Assembly (NCBI RefSeq): GCF_013205055.1
Contig: NZ_JABMLF010000002.1
Coordinates: 620,178 to 684,177 of the forward strand
Direction: 5' to 3'
Source: Rathayibacter sp. VKM Ac-2856
GTDB taxonomy: Bacteria > Actinomycetota > Actinomycetes > Actinomycetales > Microbacteriaceae
Length of the DNA: 64,000 bases
Shown: one piece after another, positions 51,541 through 59,476 of the stretch
Layout of the letters: the number at the start of each line of letters is the position of its first letter
Position numbering within the stretch: the stretch's first letter is position 1
The notes under the pieces: generated by a model
The model's database searches: none
Seen by the model: only the letters and a program-made list of their open reading frames with translations
What the model was told of the DNA's origin: nothing
Made by a program: the position numbers and the translations under genes

Positions 51541-52480
51541 GGGCGGCCGAACCCGCGCGCCGCTCCGACCAACTCCGGCACGCGAAACCGCCCTCGGCAC
51601 GTGGAAAACGCTCGATCCCGCGAGCCCGAGCCGAATCCACGAGCCGAACATCCCCCGCACCCACCTCCGGCACGCGAAAGACACTTCGGCACGTCGAAAC
51701 AGCCCGAATCCACGAGCCCGAGCCGAGAACACGTGCCGAACCTGGCGCAGCGGCCATCCATGCTGATCGAGTAGCCCGCGCAGCGGGCGTATCGAGATCC
51801 ACCGACTGCAGAACGTGGGTCTCGATACGCCGCTCCGCGGCTACTCGACCAGCATGAGGCGGCCGGAACCCGCGCGCCCCTCCAGCCACCTCCGGCACGC
51901 GAAACCGCCCTCGGCACGTGAAGAACGCCCGATCCCGCGAGCCCGAGCCGAATCCACGAGCCGAACATCCCCCGCACCCACCTCCGGCACGCGAAAGACA
52001 CTCCGGCACGTCGAAACAGCCCGAATCCACGAGCCGAAGCCGAAATCACGAGCCGAAGCTCCACCCAGCCGATCTCCGGCACGTGAAACGCACTCCGGCA
52101 CGTCGAAACAGCCCGAATCCACGAGCCCGAGCCGAAAACAGGAGCCGAACCTGCAGCAGCCGACGCTCCACCCACCTCCGGCACGTGAAACGCACTCCGG
52201 CACGTCGAAACAGCCCGAAACCACGAGCCCGAGCCGAGGACACGTGCCGAAGTTGGCCCGGCGGCCATCCATGCTGATCGAGTAGCCCGCGCAGCGGGCG
52301 TATCGAGATCCACCGACTGCAGAACGTCGGTCTCGATACGCCGCTCCGCGGCTACTCGACCAGCATGAGGCGGCCTGAAGCCGTGCCCCGCTCCGGCCAC
52401 CTCCGGCACGTGAAACGCGCTCCGGCACGCTGAGACAGCCCGGTTCCGCGAGCCGGAGCCGGGGCTCGGCCGCGCGCCGG
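51541..52480. repeat. Composite array: ~100-bp units interleaved with 98-bp REP pairs
   Basis: Two, four and one units of a ~100-base repeat (CTCCGGCACGTGAAACG..CGAGCCCGAGCCGAA) are separated by REP pairs at 51759-51856 and 52270-52367. The unit is homologous to the reverse complement of the 46.1-46.6 kb array (shared CGGCACGTG, GGAAAC/GAAAC and CGAGCC motifs). The whole 1.2-kb gap 51276-52480 is repeat DNA; no gene is supported, although several open frames run through it. Confidence 0.88.
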
Positions 52481-53194
52481 CTAGCGCGCGCGGACGGAGT
52501 CGCGCCGCGACCGCTCCCGCACGCGCTCGATGTGCGCGCGCATCGCCGCCGCCGCCGCCTCCGGCCCGGCCGCGAACGCGTCCACGATCGCCCGGTGCTC
52601 CACGACGGCGTCGTCCGCGTCGCTGACGCCGGTCTGCACCGTCTGGCGCATCCGGTGCACGCGGGTGGAGATCGCCTCCGACATGTCGATGAGGAACGGG
52701 TTGTGCGTGCCCTCGAAGATCAGGTGGTGGAAGTTCCAGTCCACCGCGAAGTACTCGCGCAGCAGCGCCACCGGCAGGTCACCGTCGGTGGCCCGCACCA
52801 CGGCCGTCATCGCCTCGTGCGCGGCGAGCGCCTCCTGCAGCCGCGGCACCAGCGCCGCCTCGTGCGCCGAGGCGAGGGCCGCCGCGCCGCTCTCGAGCAC
52901 CAGCCGCGCGTCGAAGAGCGCGTCCAGCTGGTCGTCGGCGAGCGGAGGCGCCACCCGGTAGCCCTTGTTGGCCACCCGGGTGACGAGGCCGGTCCGCTCG
53001 AGCTGCACGAGCGCCTCGCGCACCGGGGTCGGCGAGACGCCGAGCTCGCGCGCGACGGCGTCGATCGACAGGCGCATGCCCGGCTCGATGTCCGAGCCGA
53101 GGAGCACGTCGAGCACGCGCTCGTAGACGTGGTCGCGCAGGCCCCGCCGCTCGATCGACTCCGCGCCGGTGAGGCGGAACACGGGGTCGGTCAT
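52481..53194 (-). CDS. GntR-family regulator (FadR/FCD subfamily)
   Basis: 237 residues from ATG 53194. Winged-helix GntR domain with MRLSIDAVARELGVSPTPVREALVQLERTGLVTRVANKGYRV (~39-81) and an FCD ligand domain with likely metal/ligand residues in RLVLESGAAALA, WNFHHLIFEGTHNP and EHRAIVDAF. Sugar-acid-responsive members are common. Third gene of the DhaK-DhaL-RpiB operon, so the operator GATCCTATAGGATC upstream of that operon, and the copy at 46769, are probably its binding sites. Confidence 0.88.
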   Translation of the reverse strand: MTDPVFRLTGAESIERRGLRDHVYERVLDVLLGSDIEPGMRLSIDAVARELGVSPTPVREALVQLERTGLVTRVANKGYRVAPPLADDQLDALFDARLVLESGAAALASAHEAALVPRLQEALAAHEAMTAVVRATDGDLPVALLREYFAVDWNFHHLIFEGTHNPFLIDMSEAISTRVHRMRQTVQTGVSDADDAVVEHRAIVDAFAAGPEAAAAAMRAHIERVRERSRRDSVRAR

Positions 53195-53280
53195 CACAGC
53201 CTCGCGGATTGATGCGGAAGGGGGTCGGCTCAGCTTACGCAGTCGCGAACGGGCGTCCACTGAGGCCGCCCGGCCGCCGC

Positions 53281-53742
53281 TCAGGAGCGCTCGTACTCGA
53301 CGATCTCCTCCACCTTCGCGGCCGAGGCGCTCGACTCGTCGAAGACGTAGCCGAGCCACTCGCGCACGTTGCGGCGGGCGACCTCGATGCCGACCACGCG
53401 CTGCCCCATGCAGAGCACCTGCGCGTGGTTCGAGAGCACTCCGCGCTCCACCGAGAAGGAGTCGTGCGCGGTCACGGCGCGGATCCCCTCGACCTTGTTC
53501 GCCGCGATCGCGACGCCCAGGCCGGTGCCGCAGATCAGCAGCGCCCGGTCCGCGTCGCCGCGCGCCACCATCTCGGCGGCCGCGATCGCGACGCTCGGGT
53601 ACGGCGTGTGCGACTCGGCGTCGACCCCCACGTCGACCACCGAGACGACGCGGTCGTCGCCCTCGAGGTCGCGCTTCAGGATCTCCTTGTAGTCGTAGCC
53701 GGCGTCGTCCGATCCGACGACGATCCTCCAGGTGGTGCTCAT
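53281..53742 (-). CDS. RpiB/LacAB-family sugar-phosphate isomerase
   Basis: 153 residues from ATG 53742, overlapping the kinase stop codon by [19 protein letters not shown] (~8-22) carries the Asp pair of the family's phosphate site; [19 protein letters not shown] (~71-89) has the catalytic Cys; [21 protein letters not shown] follows. In other actinobacteria, such proteins next to a DhaK-type kinase isomerise erythrulose 4-phosphate to erythrose 4-phosphate (DerI), which is the likely role here. Ribose 5-phosphate isomerase is the alternative. Confidence 0.86.
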   Translation of the reverse strand: MSTTWRIVVGSDDAGYDYKEILKRDLEGDDRVVSVVDVGVDAESHTPYPSVAIAAAEMVARGDADRALLICGTGLGVAIAANKVEGIRAVTAHDSFSVERGVLSNHAQVLCMGQRVVGIEVARRNVREWLGYVFDESSASAAKVEEIVEYERS

Positions 53743-55523
53743 GCGGTCTCTCCTTCGTTCGTGGACGGTGCGGTGGTGGACGGTGCGGCACCGGATCCGG
53801 CACCGAGCAGCGGAGCGATCGCCTCGACGATCAGCGCGAACGACACCGCGCCGGGATCGGGCGTGCCGAGCGACTTCTCGCCGTGCGAGCGCGCGCGGCC
53901 GAGGCCGGGCATCAGGTCCGAGGTGGCGTCGGCGGCCGAGCGGGCGGCCGCGGAGGCGGCGGTCCACGCGTCGCCGAGCGCATCGCCCGCGCCGGCCCGC
54001 TCCGCGAGCGTCTCGGCGAACGGCACCAGCGCGTCGACCATCGTCTTGTCGCCGACGCTCGCCTTCCCGTAGCCGCGCACGGCGTCGGAGGCGGCGGTCA
54101 CTCCCGCGCTCACCTCGCGCGCGCTCACGGCCCGGTCGTCGCCGAGCGCGTCCCCGACACTGCGGAGGATGACGCCCCAGAGCGCTCCGGAGGTCCCGCC
54201 GGCGCGGTCCGACCAGGCGTCGCCCGCCCGGGTGAGCAGCGTCCGCGCCCCCGCCCCGCGCTCGAGCACGCCGGCCGCCTCCTGCGCCGCGGCCCGCGCC
54301 CCGCGCTGCATGCCGATGCCGTGGTCGCCGTCGCCGGCGATGGAGTCGAGACGGCCGAGCTCGTCGGCGTTCGCGTCGATCACGTCGCGGATCGCCGCGA
54401 TCGCGTCCGACAGCCGGGCGGCGGCGGCGCGCGACTCCTCGGTCGCCTCGCCGATCTCCTCCGCGACCGCCTCGGCCTGCGTCGCCGTCACGGTCACCAG
54501 TGCGCCGCCGTCGACCGCGCCGGTGCGGAAGGCCGGGGTGTCGCTCGGCGCCGACCAGAGCGTCTCGAGCTCCTCGTCGACCCAGAACAGCGTCAGCGAG
54601 ACGCCGGCCATGTCGAAGCTGGTGCAGAACTCGCCGACCTGCGGGTCGACGAGGGTGATCCCGCGCGCCTCGAGCAGGTCCGCGATCGTGCTGAAGACGA
54701 CGAACAGCTCCTCGCTCTTCACCGAGCCGAGGCCGTTCAGCACCGGGACGACGCGGGCGCCGTCGACGCTCACGCCCTTGGGGATCTCGGCGTCGGCGAG
54801 CAGGTGGGTCACGAACAGCTCGGCGAGCTCCGCGGCACTGGGGATGTCGACCTCGTCGATCCCCGGCTCGCCGTGGATGCCCAGCCCGACCGCCATCCGA
54901 CCCTCGGGCACCGAGAACAGCGGCTCGTCCGCACCGGGCAGCGTGCAGCCGGTGAAGGCGACGCCGAGGGAGCGGGTGCGCGCGTTGCCGAGCACGGCCA
55001 CGCGCTCGACGTCGTCGATCGAGTACCCGGCCGCGGCGGCCGCTCCGGCCACCTTGAAGACGGTGAGGTCGCCCGCGATGCCGCGGCGCTTGTGCGCCTC
55101 CTCGGGCTTCGCGCTGAAGATGTCGTCGGTCACCGTGACGGTGCGGCAGTCGATGCCGTCGGCCCGCACCGCGTCCTGCGCGGCGGTGAAGTGCAGCACG
55201 TCACCGGCGTAGTTGCCGTAGCTGAGCAGCACCCCGCGGCCCTGCTCGCTCGCGCGGATCACCGACTCGACCTGGTGCGCCGAGGGCGAGGCGAAGAGGT
55301 TGCCCATAGCGGCGCCGTGGGCGAGGCCGGGTCCGACCAGTCCGGCGAAGGCGGGGTAGTGGCCGGAGCCGCCGCCGATCACCACCGCGACCTCGGGCTC
55401 CTCGGAGCGGGTCGAGCGGGAGACGCCGCCGACGACCTTGCGGACCCAGCGGCCGTTGGCGCGGACGAAGCCGTCGACCATGTCGTCGGCGAAGTCGGCG
55501 GGTTCGTTCCAGAGACGGGTCAT
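53739..55523 (-). CDS. DhaK-DhaL fusion kinase (dihydroxyacetone/erythrulose kinase)
   Basis: 594 residues from ATG 55523 ([19 protein letters not shown]); the frame runs 10 residues further upstream but GAGGAG favours this start. DhaK domain (~1-330) with [36 protein letters not shown], including the His that forms the covalent hemiaminal, and NYAGDVLHF. DhaL domain (~365-590) with [13 protein letters not shown] and GGTSGALWG for ATP-Mg binding. ATP-dependent, single-chain kinase; the DerK branch of this family acts on erythrulose. First gene of an operon with RpiB and GntR genes, under the shared TCCTATAGGA operator. Confidence 0.9.
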   Translation of the reverse strand: MTRLWNEPADFADDMVDGFVRANGRWVRKVVGGVSRSTRSEEPEVAVVIGGGSGHYPAFAGLVGPGLAHGAAMGNLFASPSAHQVESVIRASEQGRGVLLSYGNYAGDVLHFTAAQDAVRADGIDCRTVTVTDDIFSAKPEEAHKRRGIAGDLTVFKVAGAAAAAGYSIDDVERVAVLGNARTRSLGVAFTGCTLPGADEPLFSVPEGRMAVGLGIHGEPGIDEVDIPSAAELAELFVTHLLADAEIPKGVSVDGARVVPVLNGLGSVKSEELFVVFSTIADLLEARGITLVDPQVGEFCTSFDMAGVSLTLFWVDEELETLWSAPSDTPAFRTGAVDGGALVTVTATQAEAVAEEIGEATEESRAAAARLSDAIAAIRDVIDANADELGRLDSIAGDGDHGIGMQRGARAAAQEAAGVLERGAGARTLLTRAGDAWSDRAGGTSGALWGVILRSVGDALGDDRAVSAREVSAGVTAASDAVRGYGKASVGDKTMVDALVPFAETLAERAGAGDALGDAWTAASAAARSAADATSDLMPGLGRARSHGEKSLGTPDPGAVSFALIVEAIAPLLGAGSGAAPSTTAPSTNEGETA

Positions 55524-55576
55524 GCGCGTCGGGCTCCTCATCATCGAGTGCACCGGCCCTCCGGCCGGACACCATC

Positions 55577-55590
55577 GATCCTATAGGATC
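55577..55590 (-). promoter_or_regulatory. GntR operator before the DhaK-DhaL gene
   Basis: GATCCTATAGGATC is a perfect 14-base palindrome 54 bases before the kinase ATG. Its core TCCTATAGGA equals that at 46769-46778. Its TATAGG/TAGGAT part may also serve as the -10 region. Confidence 0.8.
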
Positions 55591-55643
55591 TTCCGCCCGT
55601 CCTCCAGGCGCCGCAGCCCCCGCGGCCGCAGCCCCCGCAGCCC

Positions 55644-57215
55644 CTACTGCCGCCCCACCGCCAGCGCCTCCTCCTCCACGTCGAGGAACGCCAGCGCGCT
55701 CAGCACCGCCGGCTCCTGGTACCGCCCCTCCGCCCGCGCCTTCAGCACCGCCTCGCGCTCGGCCGCGATCATCACGCGCCGCAGCCGGTTGTAGGAGTGG
55801 GTCAGCGGCTCGGCCCCCTCGCCCTCCGGCGGATTCTCCAGCGCGTCCGAGAGGAACACCGCGTTCCGCCGCAGCCGGTCGAGCACCCGCTCCTCGACGC
55901 CGTCCTGCGGCTCCCGGTCGAGCCGCGCCAGCCCGGCCGACTGCGCCTCGGCCAGCAGCATCTGCTTCTCCACGTGCTCCTGCTGCTCGTTCGGCGCCGG
56001 CAGCTTCAGCAGCCGCACCACCCGCGGCAGCGCGAGCCCCTCGACCAGCGTCCCCGCGACCACCACGAACGCCAGGAACTGCAGGAACGCGCGCTGCGGC
56101 GTCTCCTCCGGCAGCAGGAACGCGGCGGCGAGCGTGACGACCCCGCGGATCCCGGCGACGGACACCCCGATCGCGGTCGGCCAGGTCCAGCCGCGCTGCT
56201 GCAGCCGTCGTGGTCCGTGCCGGAAGAGCAGGGTCGTCAGGCACATCCAGACCACCCGGCTCGCGATCAGCGCCCCGAGCAGTGCGGCGCTGATGCCGAT
56301 CCCCTGCCAGACGCCGATGTCGGAGTCGGCGGTCGCCCGGACCACCGAGGACAGGCTCAGCCCGATGAAGAGGAACACCGCGTTCTCGAGCAGGAACTGG
56401 ATCGTCCGCCAGTTCAGCGACTCCGCGATCCGCGCCTGCGCCGACTGGATCACCGGCGCCCGGAAGCCGAGGAAGAGCCCGGCGACCACGACGGCCAGCA
56501 CTCCCGAGCCGTGCAGCAGCTGCGCCGGGATGAACGCGACGTAGGGCGTCACCAGCGAGAGGCTCGTGTCGAGCACCGACGAGGACACCTGCTTGCGCAC
56601 GACCCCGAGGACGAAGGCGACCAGCAGGCCGACGCCGCCGCCGACGACGACCGCGAGGACGAAGTCGAGCGCGATCCCGCCGGGCGTCACGGTGCTGACG
56701 ATCGCGAGCAGCGACGCGTTCAGCGCCACGAGCGCGGTCGCGTCGTTCAGCAGGCTCTCGCCCTCGAGCACGGTCAGCATCCGCCGCGGGAGTCGCAGGC
56801 GCCCCGCGATCGCGGTCACCGCCACGGCGTCCGTCGGCGCCACGATCGCGCCGAAGGCGAGCGCCGCCGCGATCGAGATCGCCGGCACCACCGCCCAGGC
56901 GACCGCGCCAACCACGAGCACCGTGAAGACCACGAGCCCGACCGAGAGCAGCAGGATGCTGTCGCCGCGGGCGCGCACGTCCAGCACCGAGGTGCGGATC
57001 GCCGCCGCGTAGAGCAGCGGCGGCAGGATCCCGTAGAGCACGACGTCCGGCTCGACGACGACCTCGGGGATCCCGGGGACGAAGGAGACCAGCGCGCCGA
57101 CGGCGACGAGCGCCACGGGAGCCGACCAGCCCGCCTTGCCCGAGAGCCCCGTCACCAGCACGGTGACGACCACGAACGAGACGATCCAGATGATGGCGAC
57201 GACCGGTTCCTCCAC
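55644..57215 (-). CDS. CPA1-family Na+/H+ antiporter (NhaP-like)
   Basis: 523 residues from GTG 57215. Twelve membrane segments; the ion-binding AFGAIVAPTDAVAVTAIAGRL (~117-137) and ESLLNDATALVALNASLL (~153-170, with the ND pair) are typical of CPA1 electroneutral exchangers; FLFIGLSLS (~283) and GIRGVVTLAAAFLLP (~360-374) follow. Helical cytoplasmic tail from ~415. Exports Na+ or K+ for H+. Transcribed alone; its stop is 54 bases from the kinase operator. Confidence 0.9.
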   Translation of the reverse strand: MEEPVVAIIWIVSFVVVTVLVTGLSGKAGWSAPVALVAVGALVSFVPGIPEVVVEPDVVLYGILPPLLYAAAIRTSVLDVRARGDSILLLSVGLVVFTVLVVGAVAWAVVPAISIAAALAFGAIVAPTDAVAVTAIAGRLRLPRRMLTVLEGESLLNDATALVALNASLLAIVSTVTPGGIALDFVLAVVVGGGVGLLVAFVLGVVRKQVSSSVLDTSLSLVTPYVAFIPAQLLHGSGVLAVVVAGLFLGFRAPVIQSAQARIAESLNWRTIQFLLENAVFLFIGLSLSSVVRATADSDIGVWQGIGISAALLGALIASRVVWMCLTTLLFRHGPRRLQQRGWTWPTAIGVSVAGIRGVVTLAAAFLLPEETPQRAFLQFLAFVVVAGTLVEGLALPRVVRLLKLPAPNEQQEHVEKQMLLAEAQSAGLARLDREPQDGVEERVLDRLRRNAVFLSDALENPPEGEGAEPLTHSYNRLRRVMIAAEREAVLKARAEGRYQEPAVLSALAFLDVEEEALAVGRQ

Positions 57216-57258
57216 GCGGCTCCCTCCCGAGAGCCGAGCCTAGGCCCGAGCGCCGACC

Positions 57259-58254
57259 CTAGGCGCCGGCCTCGTGGATGTCGCGGGCCTTGGTCACGCG
57301 CCCCGCGTCGACAGGGTTCATGCCGAGCACGATCTTGCCGCGCGAGTGCCGCTTCTCCAGGTCGTCGAAGGCGTCCTGCACGAAGCCGTAGGGGTAGAAG
57401 CCGGAGACGAGCACCCGCAGCTTCTGGTCGCGGACGAGCGCGACCAGCTCGCCGAGGATCTCGGTGTCGCGGCGCGCGGTCTCGGCGTCGGGCCAGACGG
57501 CGCGCAGCTCGATCTCCTTGCGGTCGTCGCTGGAGTGGAAGCGGGCCGGCTCGATGCCGAGCTCCTCGGCCAGCTCCGCGTTGTCGCCGCCGAAGTTGTC
57601 GAGGAAGACGGTGACGCCGTTCGGTGCCGCCGCGCGGATCCGGTCGGCGATGCCGTCGCCGTAGACGATCGGCTTCACGCCGATCTGGCGGAGGTAGTCG
57701 AAGTTGCGCTCGCCGCAGGTGCCGAGCACGGTCGCGCCGCGCAGCTTCGCCAGCTGGATCTCCATGCTGCCCACGCCGCCCGCCGCCGCCGAGACGACCA
57801 CGGTGTCGTCCGGTCCGATGTGCATGGCCTCGATCGCGCGCCAGGCGGTGACGCCCGCGAGGAACAGCGCGCCGCCGACCTCCCAGCTGACCGAGGCGGG
57901 CTTGGCGACGAGGTTCTGGCGCGGAACGACGATGTGGGTGGCGTGCGAGCCGACCAGCGCGTGGCCGACGACGTCGCTGCGCAGCTTGAGGTCGCTGACG
58001 CCCTCGCCGAGGCCGACGACGATGCCGGAGAAGTCGGTGCCCTGGCGCATCGGGAAGGCCGCGGAGTGCTCGGAGTCGAACATCCCCTGCCGAATGAAGG
58101 CCTCCATGTGGTTCACGCCGGCCGCGAGGACCTCGACCAGCACCTCCCCCGGCCCGGGCTGGGGCCGCGCGATGTCGGCGATCTCGAGCACGTCCACCCC
58201 GCCGAAGCGGGTGAACTGGACGGCACGGGCGGTATCGGAGCGCAGACGGGACAT
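57259..58254 (-). CDS. Zinc-free MDR / quinone oxidoreductase-like protein
   Basis: 331 residues. Medium-chain dehydrogenase without the structural zinc Cys; NADPH-site AAAGGVGSMEIQLAKLRGATVLGTCG (~157-182), GVNHMEAFIRQGMF (~46-59). KIVLGMNP near the C-terminus is standard. Reduces quinones or enones with NADPH. 96 bases downstream of the small zinc-ribbon gene on the same strand, so they may share an OhrR-like-regulated transcript. Confidence 0.88.
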   Translation of the reverse strand: MSRLRSDTARAVQFTRFGGVDVLEIADIARPQPGPGEVLVEVLAAGVNHMEAFIRQGMFDSEHSAAFPMRQGTDFSGIVVGLGEGVSDLKLRSDVVGHALVGSHATHIVVPRQNLVAKPASVSWEVGGALFLAGVTAWRAIEAMHIGPDDTVVVSAAAGGVGSMEIQLAKLRGATVLGTCGERNFDYLRQIGVKPIVYGDGIADRIRAAAPNGVTVFLDNFGGDNAELAEELGIEPARFHSSDDRKEIELRAVWPDAETARRDTEILGELVALVRDQKLRVLVSGFYPYGFVQDAFDDLEKRHSRGKIVLGMNPVDAGRVTKARDIHEAGA

Positions 58255-58350
58255 GCGCTCATCATCCGCCCCCGGCGCCGTGATCCAGTGGCCCCCGAAC
58301 GGGGACGTGCGGCGTCGGAGGCGCCGATCGGGCGGAGGGGCGGCAGGCGA

Positions 58351-58560
58351 TCAGGCGACGGAGTCCGGGCAGTACAGCTGGGTGCGCGGGCCGCTGCGGT
58401 CGATCACGTGCTCCGACATCGCGCGGCCGCAGAGCGGGCAGGCGCGCCCGGCCGGAGCCTCGGGCTCGGGCTGGTCGTAGGGGCCGAGCGGAGGCGGACC
58501 GAGCCAGGGGAAGAGCCGCGCGTTGAAGCGCTGATAGAGGGATCGGGTCGGCTTCGCCAT
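58351..58560 (-). CDS. Small zinc-ribbon-like protein
   Basis: 69 residues. A basic N-terminus (MAKPTRSLYQRFNARLFPWLGPPPLGPYDQ) is followed by CPLCGRAM.. and LYCPDSVA, leaving Cys pairs that could bind one zinc. Divergent from the MarR/OhrR-like gene and separated from it by 51 bases with a TTAG..CTAA palindrome. Occurs in related genomes as hypothetical; function unknown. Confidence 0.6.
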   Translation of the reverse strand: MAKPTRSLYQRFNARLFPWLGPPPLGPYDQPEPEAPAGRACPLCGRAMSEHVIDRSGPRTQLYCPDSVA

Positions 58561-58564
58561 ATGC

Positions 58565-58576
58565 TTAGCGTACTAA
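58565..58576. promoter_or_regulatory. Candidate MarR operator
   Basis: TTAGCGTACTAA, four-base inverted arms around a CGTA centre, lies between the divergent starts of the zinc-ribbon gene (58560) and the MarR gene (58612) and is AT-rich compared with its surroundings. Confidence 0.4.
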
Positions 58577-58611
58577 CCATCAGCGCACGAAGGGGAGGGA
58601 GGGCCGATCCC

Positions 58612-59061
58612 GTGACGACCGCACCCGAGAGCATCGACCCGCTCGCCCTGCAGAACCAGGTCTGCTTCTCGCTGGCGGTGGCCGCCCGCACCGTGATCGG
58701 CCTCTACCGGCCCGTGCTCGAGCCGCTCGGCCTGACCCATCCGCAGTACCTGGTGATGCTCGCGCTCTGGGAGCGGGCCCCGCGCTCGCTCGCCGACCTC
58801 GGCGACGCCCTGCACCTCGAGCCCGCCACGCTCAGCCCCCTGGTGAAGCGGCTCGAGGCCGGCGGCTACGTCACGCGGGCCCGCAGCACCGAGGACGAGC
58901 GCCGCCTCGACGTCGCCTTGACCCCGGAGGGAGCGGCCCTGCGCGAGCAGGCCCTCCGCGTCCCCCCGCAGATCGTCGAGCGCCTCGACCTCCCCCTCGA
59001 CGAGCTGACGTCCGTCCGCGACGCCCTCACCCGCCTGATCGGCGCGGCCACCCGCCCTTGA
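58612..59061 (+). CDS. MarR/OhrR-like redox-sensing regulator
   Basis: 149 residues from GTG 58612 (GGGGAGGGAGG upstream). Winged helix with ATLSPLVKRLEAGGYVTRARSTEDERRLDVALTPEG (~72-107). Cys18 in QNQVCFSLAVAART aligns with the peroxide-reactive Cys15 of OhrR, and LGLTHPQYLVMLALWERAP is the typical OhrR segment. In the family an organic hydroperoxide oxidises the Cys and frees the operator. No ohr peroxidase gene is nearby; the divergent neighbours are the candidate targets. Confidence 0.85.
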   Translation: MTTAPESIDPLALQNQVCFSLAVAARTVIGLYRPVLEPLGLTHPQYLVMLALWERAPRSLADLGDALHLEPATLSPLVKRLEAGGYVTRARSTEDERRLDVALTPEGAALREQALRVPPQIVERLDLPLDELTSVRDALTRLIGAATRP

Positions 59062-59078
59062 CGCCCTGCGCGACCCGA

Positions 59079-59130
59079 CTCGCCCAAGAAGGCTCGTTCT
59101 CCGCCCGGAGAACGAGCCCTCTCGGGCGAG
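59079..59130 (+). terminator. Large hairpin after the MarR gene
   Basis: GGCTCGTTCTCC (59091-59102) pairs perfectly with GGAGAACGAGCC (59107-59118), and the outer CTCGCCC / GGGCGAG arms enlarge the stem. Likely bidirectional terminator. Confidence 0.75.
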
Positions 59131-59153
59131 TGGGCGCGGCTGCGGCGCCGCGT

Positions 59154-59400
59154 CATGCAGGTCGAGTAGCCGCGCAGCGGCCCCTTCATGCCGATCCGGC
59201 CGCCGCGCAGCGGCCCCGTCATGCTGGTCGAGTAGCCGCGCAGCGGCGTATCGAGACCCACCCACCGCCAGCACGCGCGGATCTCGATACGCCCTGCGGG
59301 CTACTCGATCAGCATGGTGGCGGCCCCTTCATGCCGATCCGGCCGCCGCGCAGCGGCCCTCCATGCAGGTCGAGTAGCCGCGCAGCGGCGTATCGAGACC
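59154..59400. repeat. REP cluster with degenerate units
   Basis: Copies at 59154, ~59220-59316 (complete inverted pair ending GCTACTCGATCAGCATG) and 59362-59400, with truncated units between them. In this cluster the hairpin core is CCGCGCAGCGG and the outer base T/C varies. The gap 59062-59476 has no gene. Confidence 0.88.
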
Positions 59401-59431
59401 CACCCACCGCAGGCACGCCGGGAACGACGAA

Positions 59432-59457
59432 GGGGCCCCGCCGTCAGGCGGGACCCC
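59432..59457 (-). terminator. Hairpin terminator after the subtilase gene
   Basis: GGGGCCCCGCC and GGCGGGACCCC form a stem around GTCA, 20 bases past the subtilase stop on the minus strand. Confidence 0.7.
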
Positions 59458-59476
59458 TCCGTTCAGTGCGCGGGAC

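Noticed and set aside
51118-52428. Open frames through the 51-52 kb repeats
   Set aside because: They translate repeat DNA with REP pairs inside; no start signal and the frames conflict with one another.
46138-52470. CRISPR array
   Set aside because: Units are ~100 bases, contiguous and without unique spacers; no cas genes are nearby.
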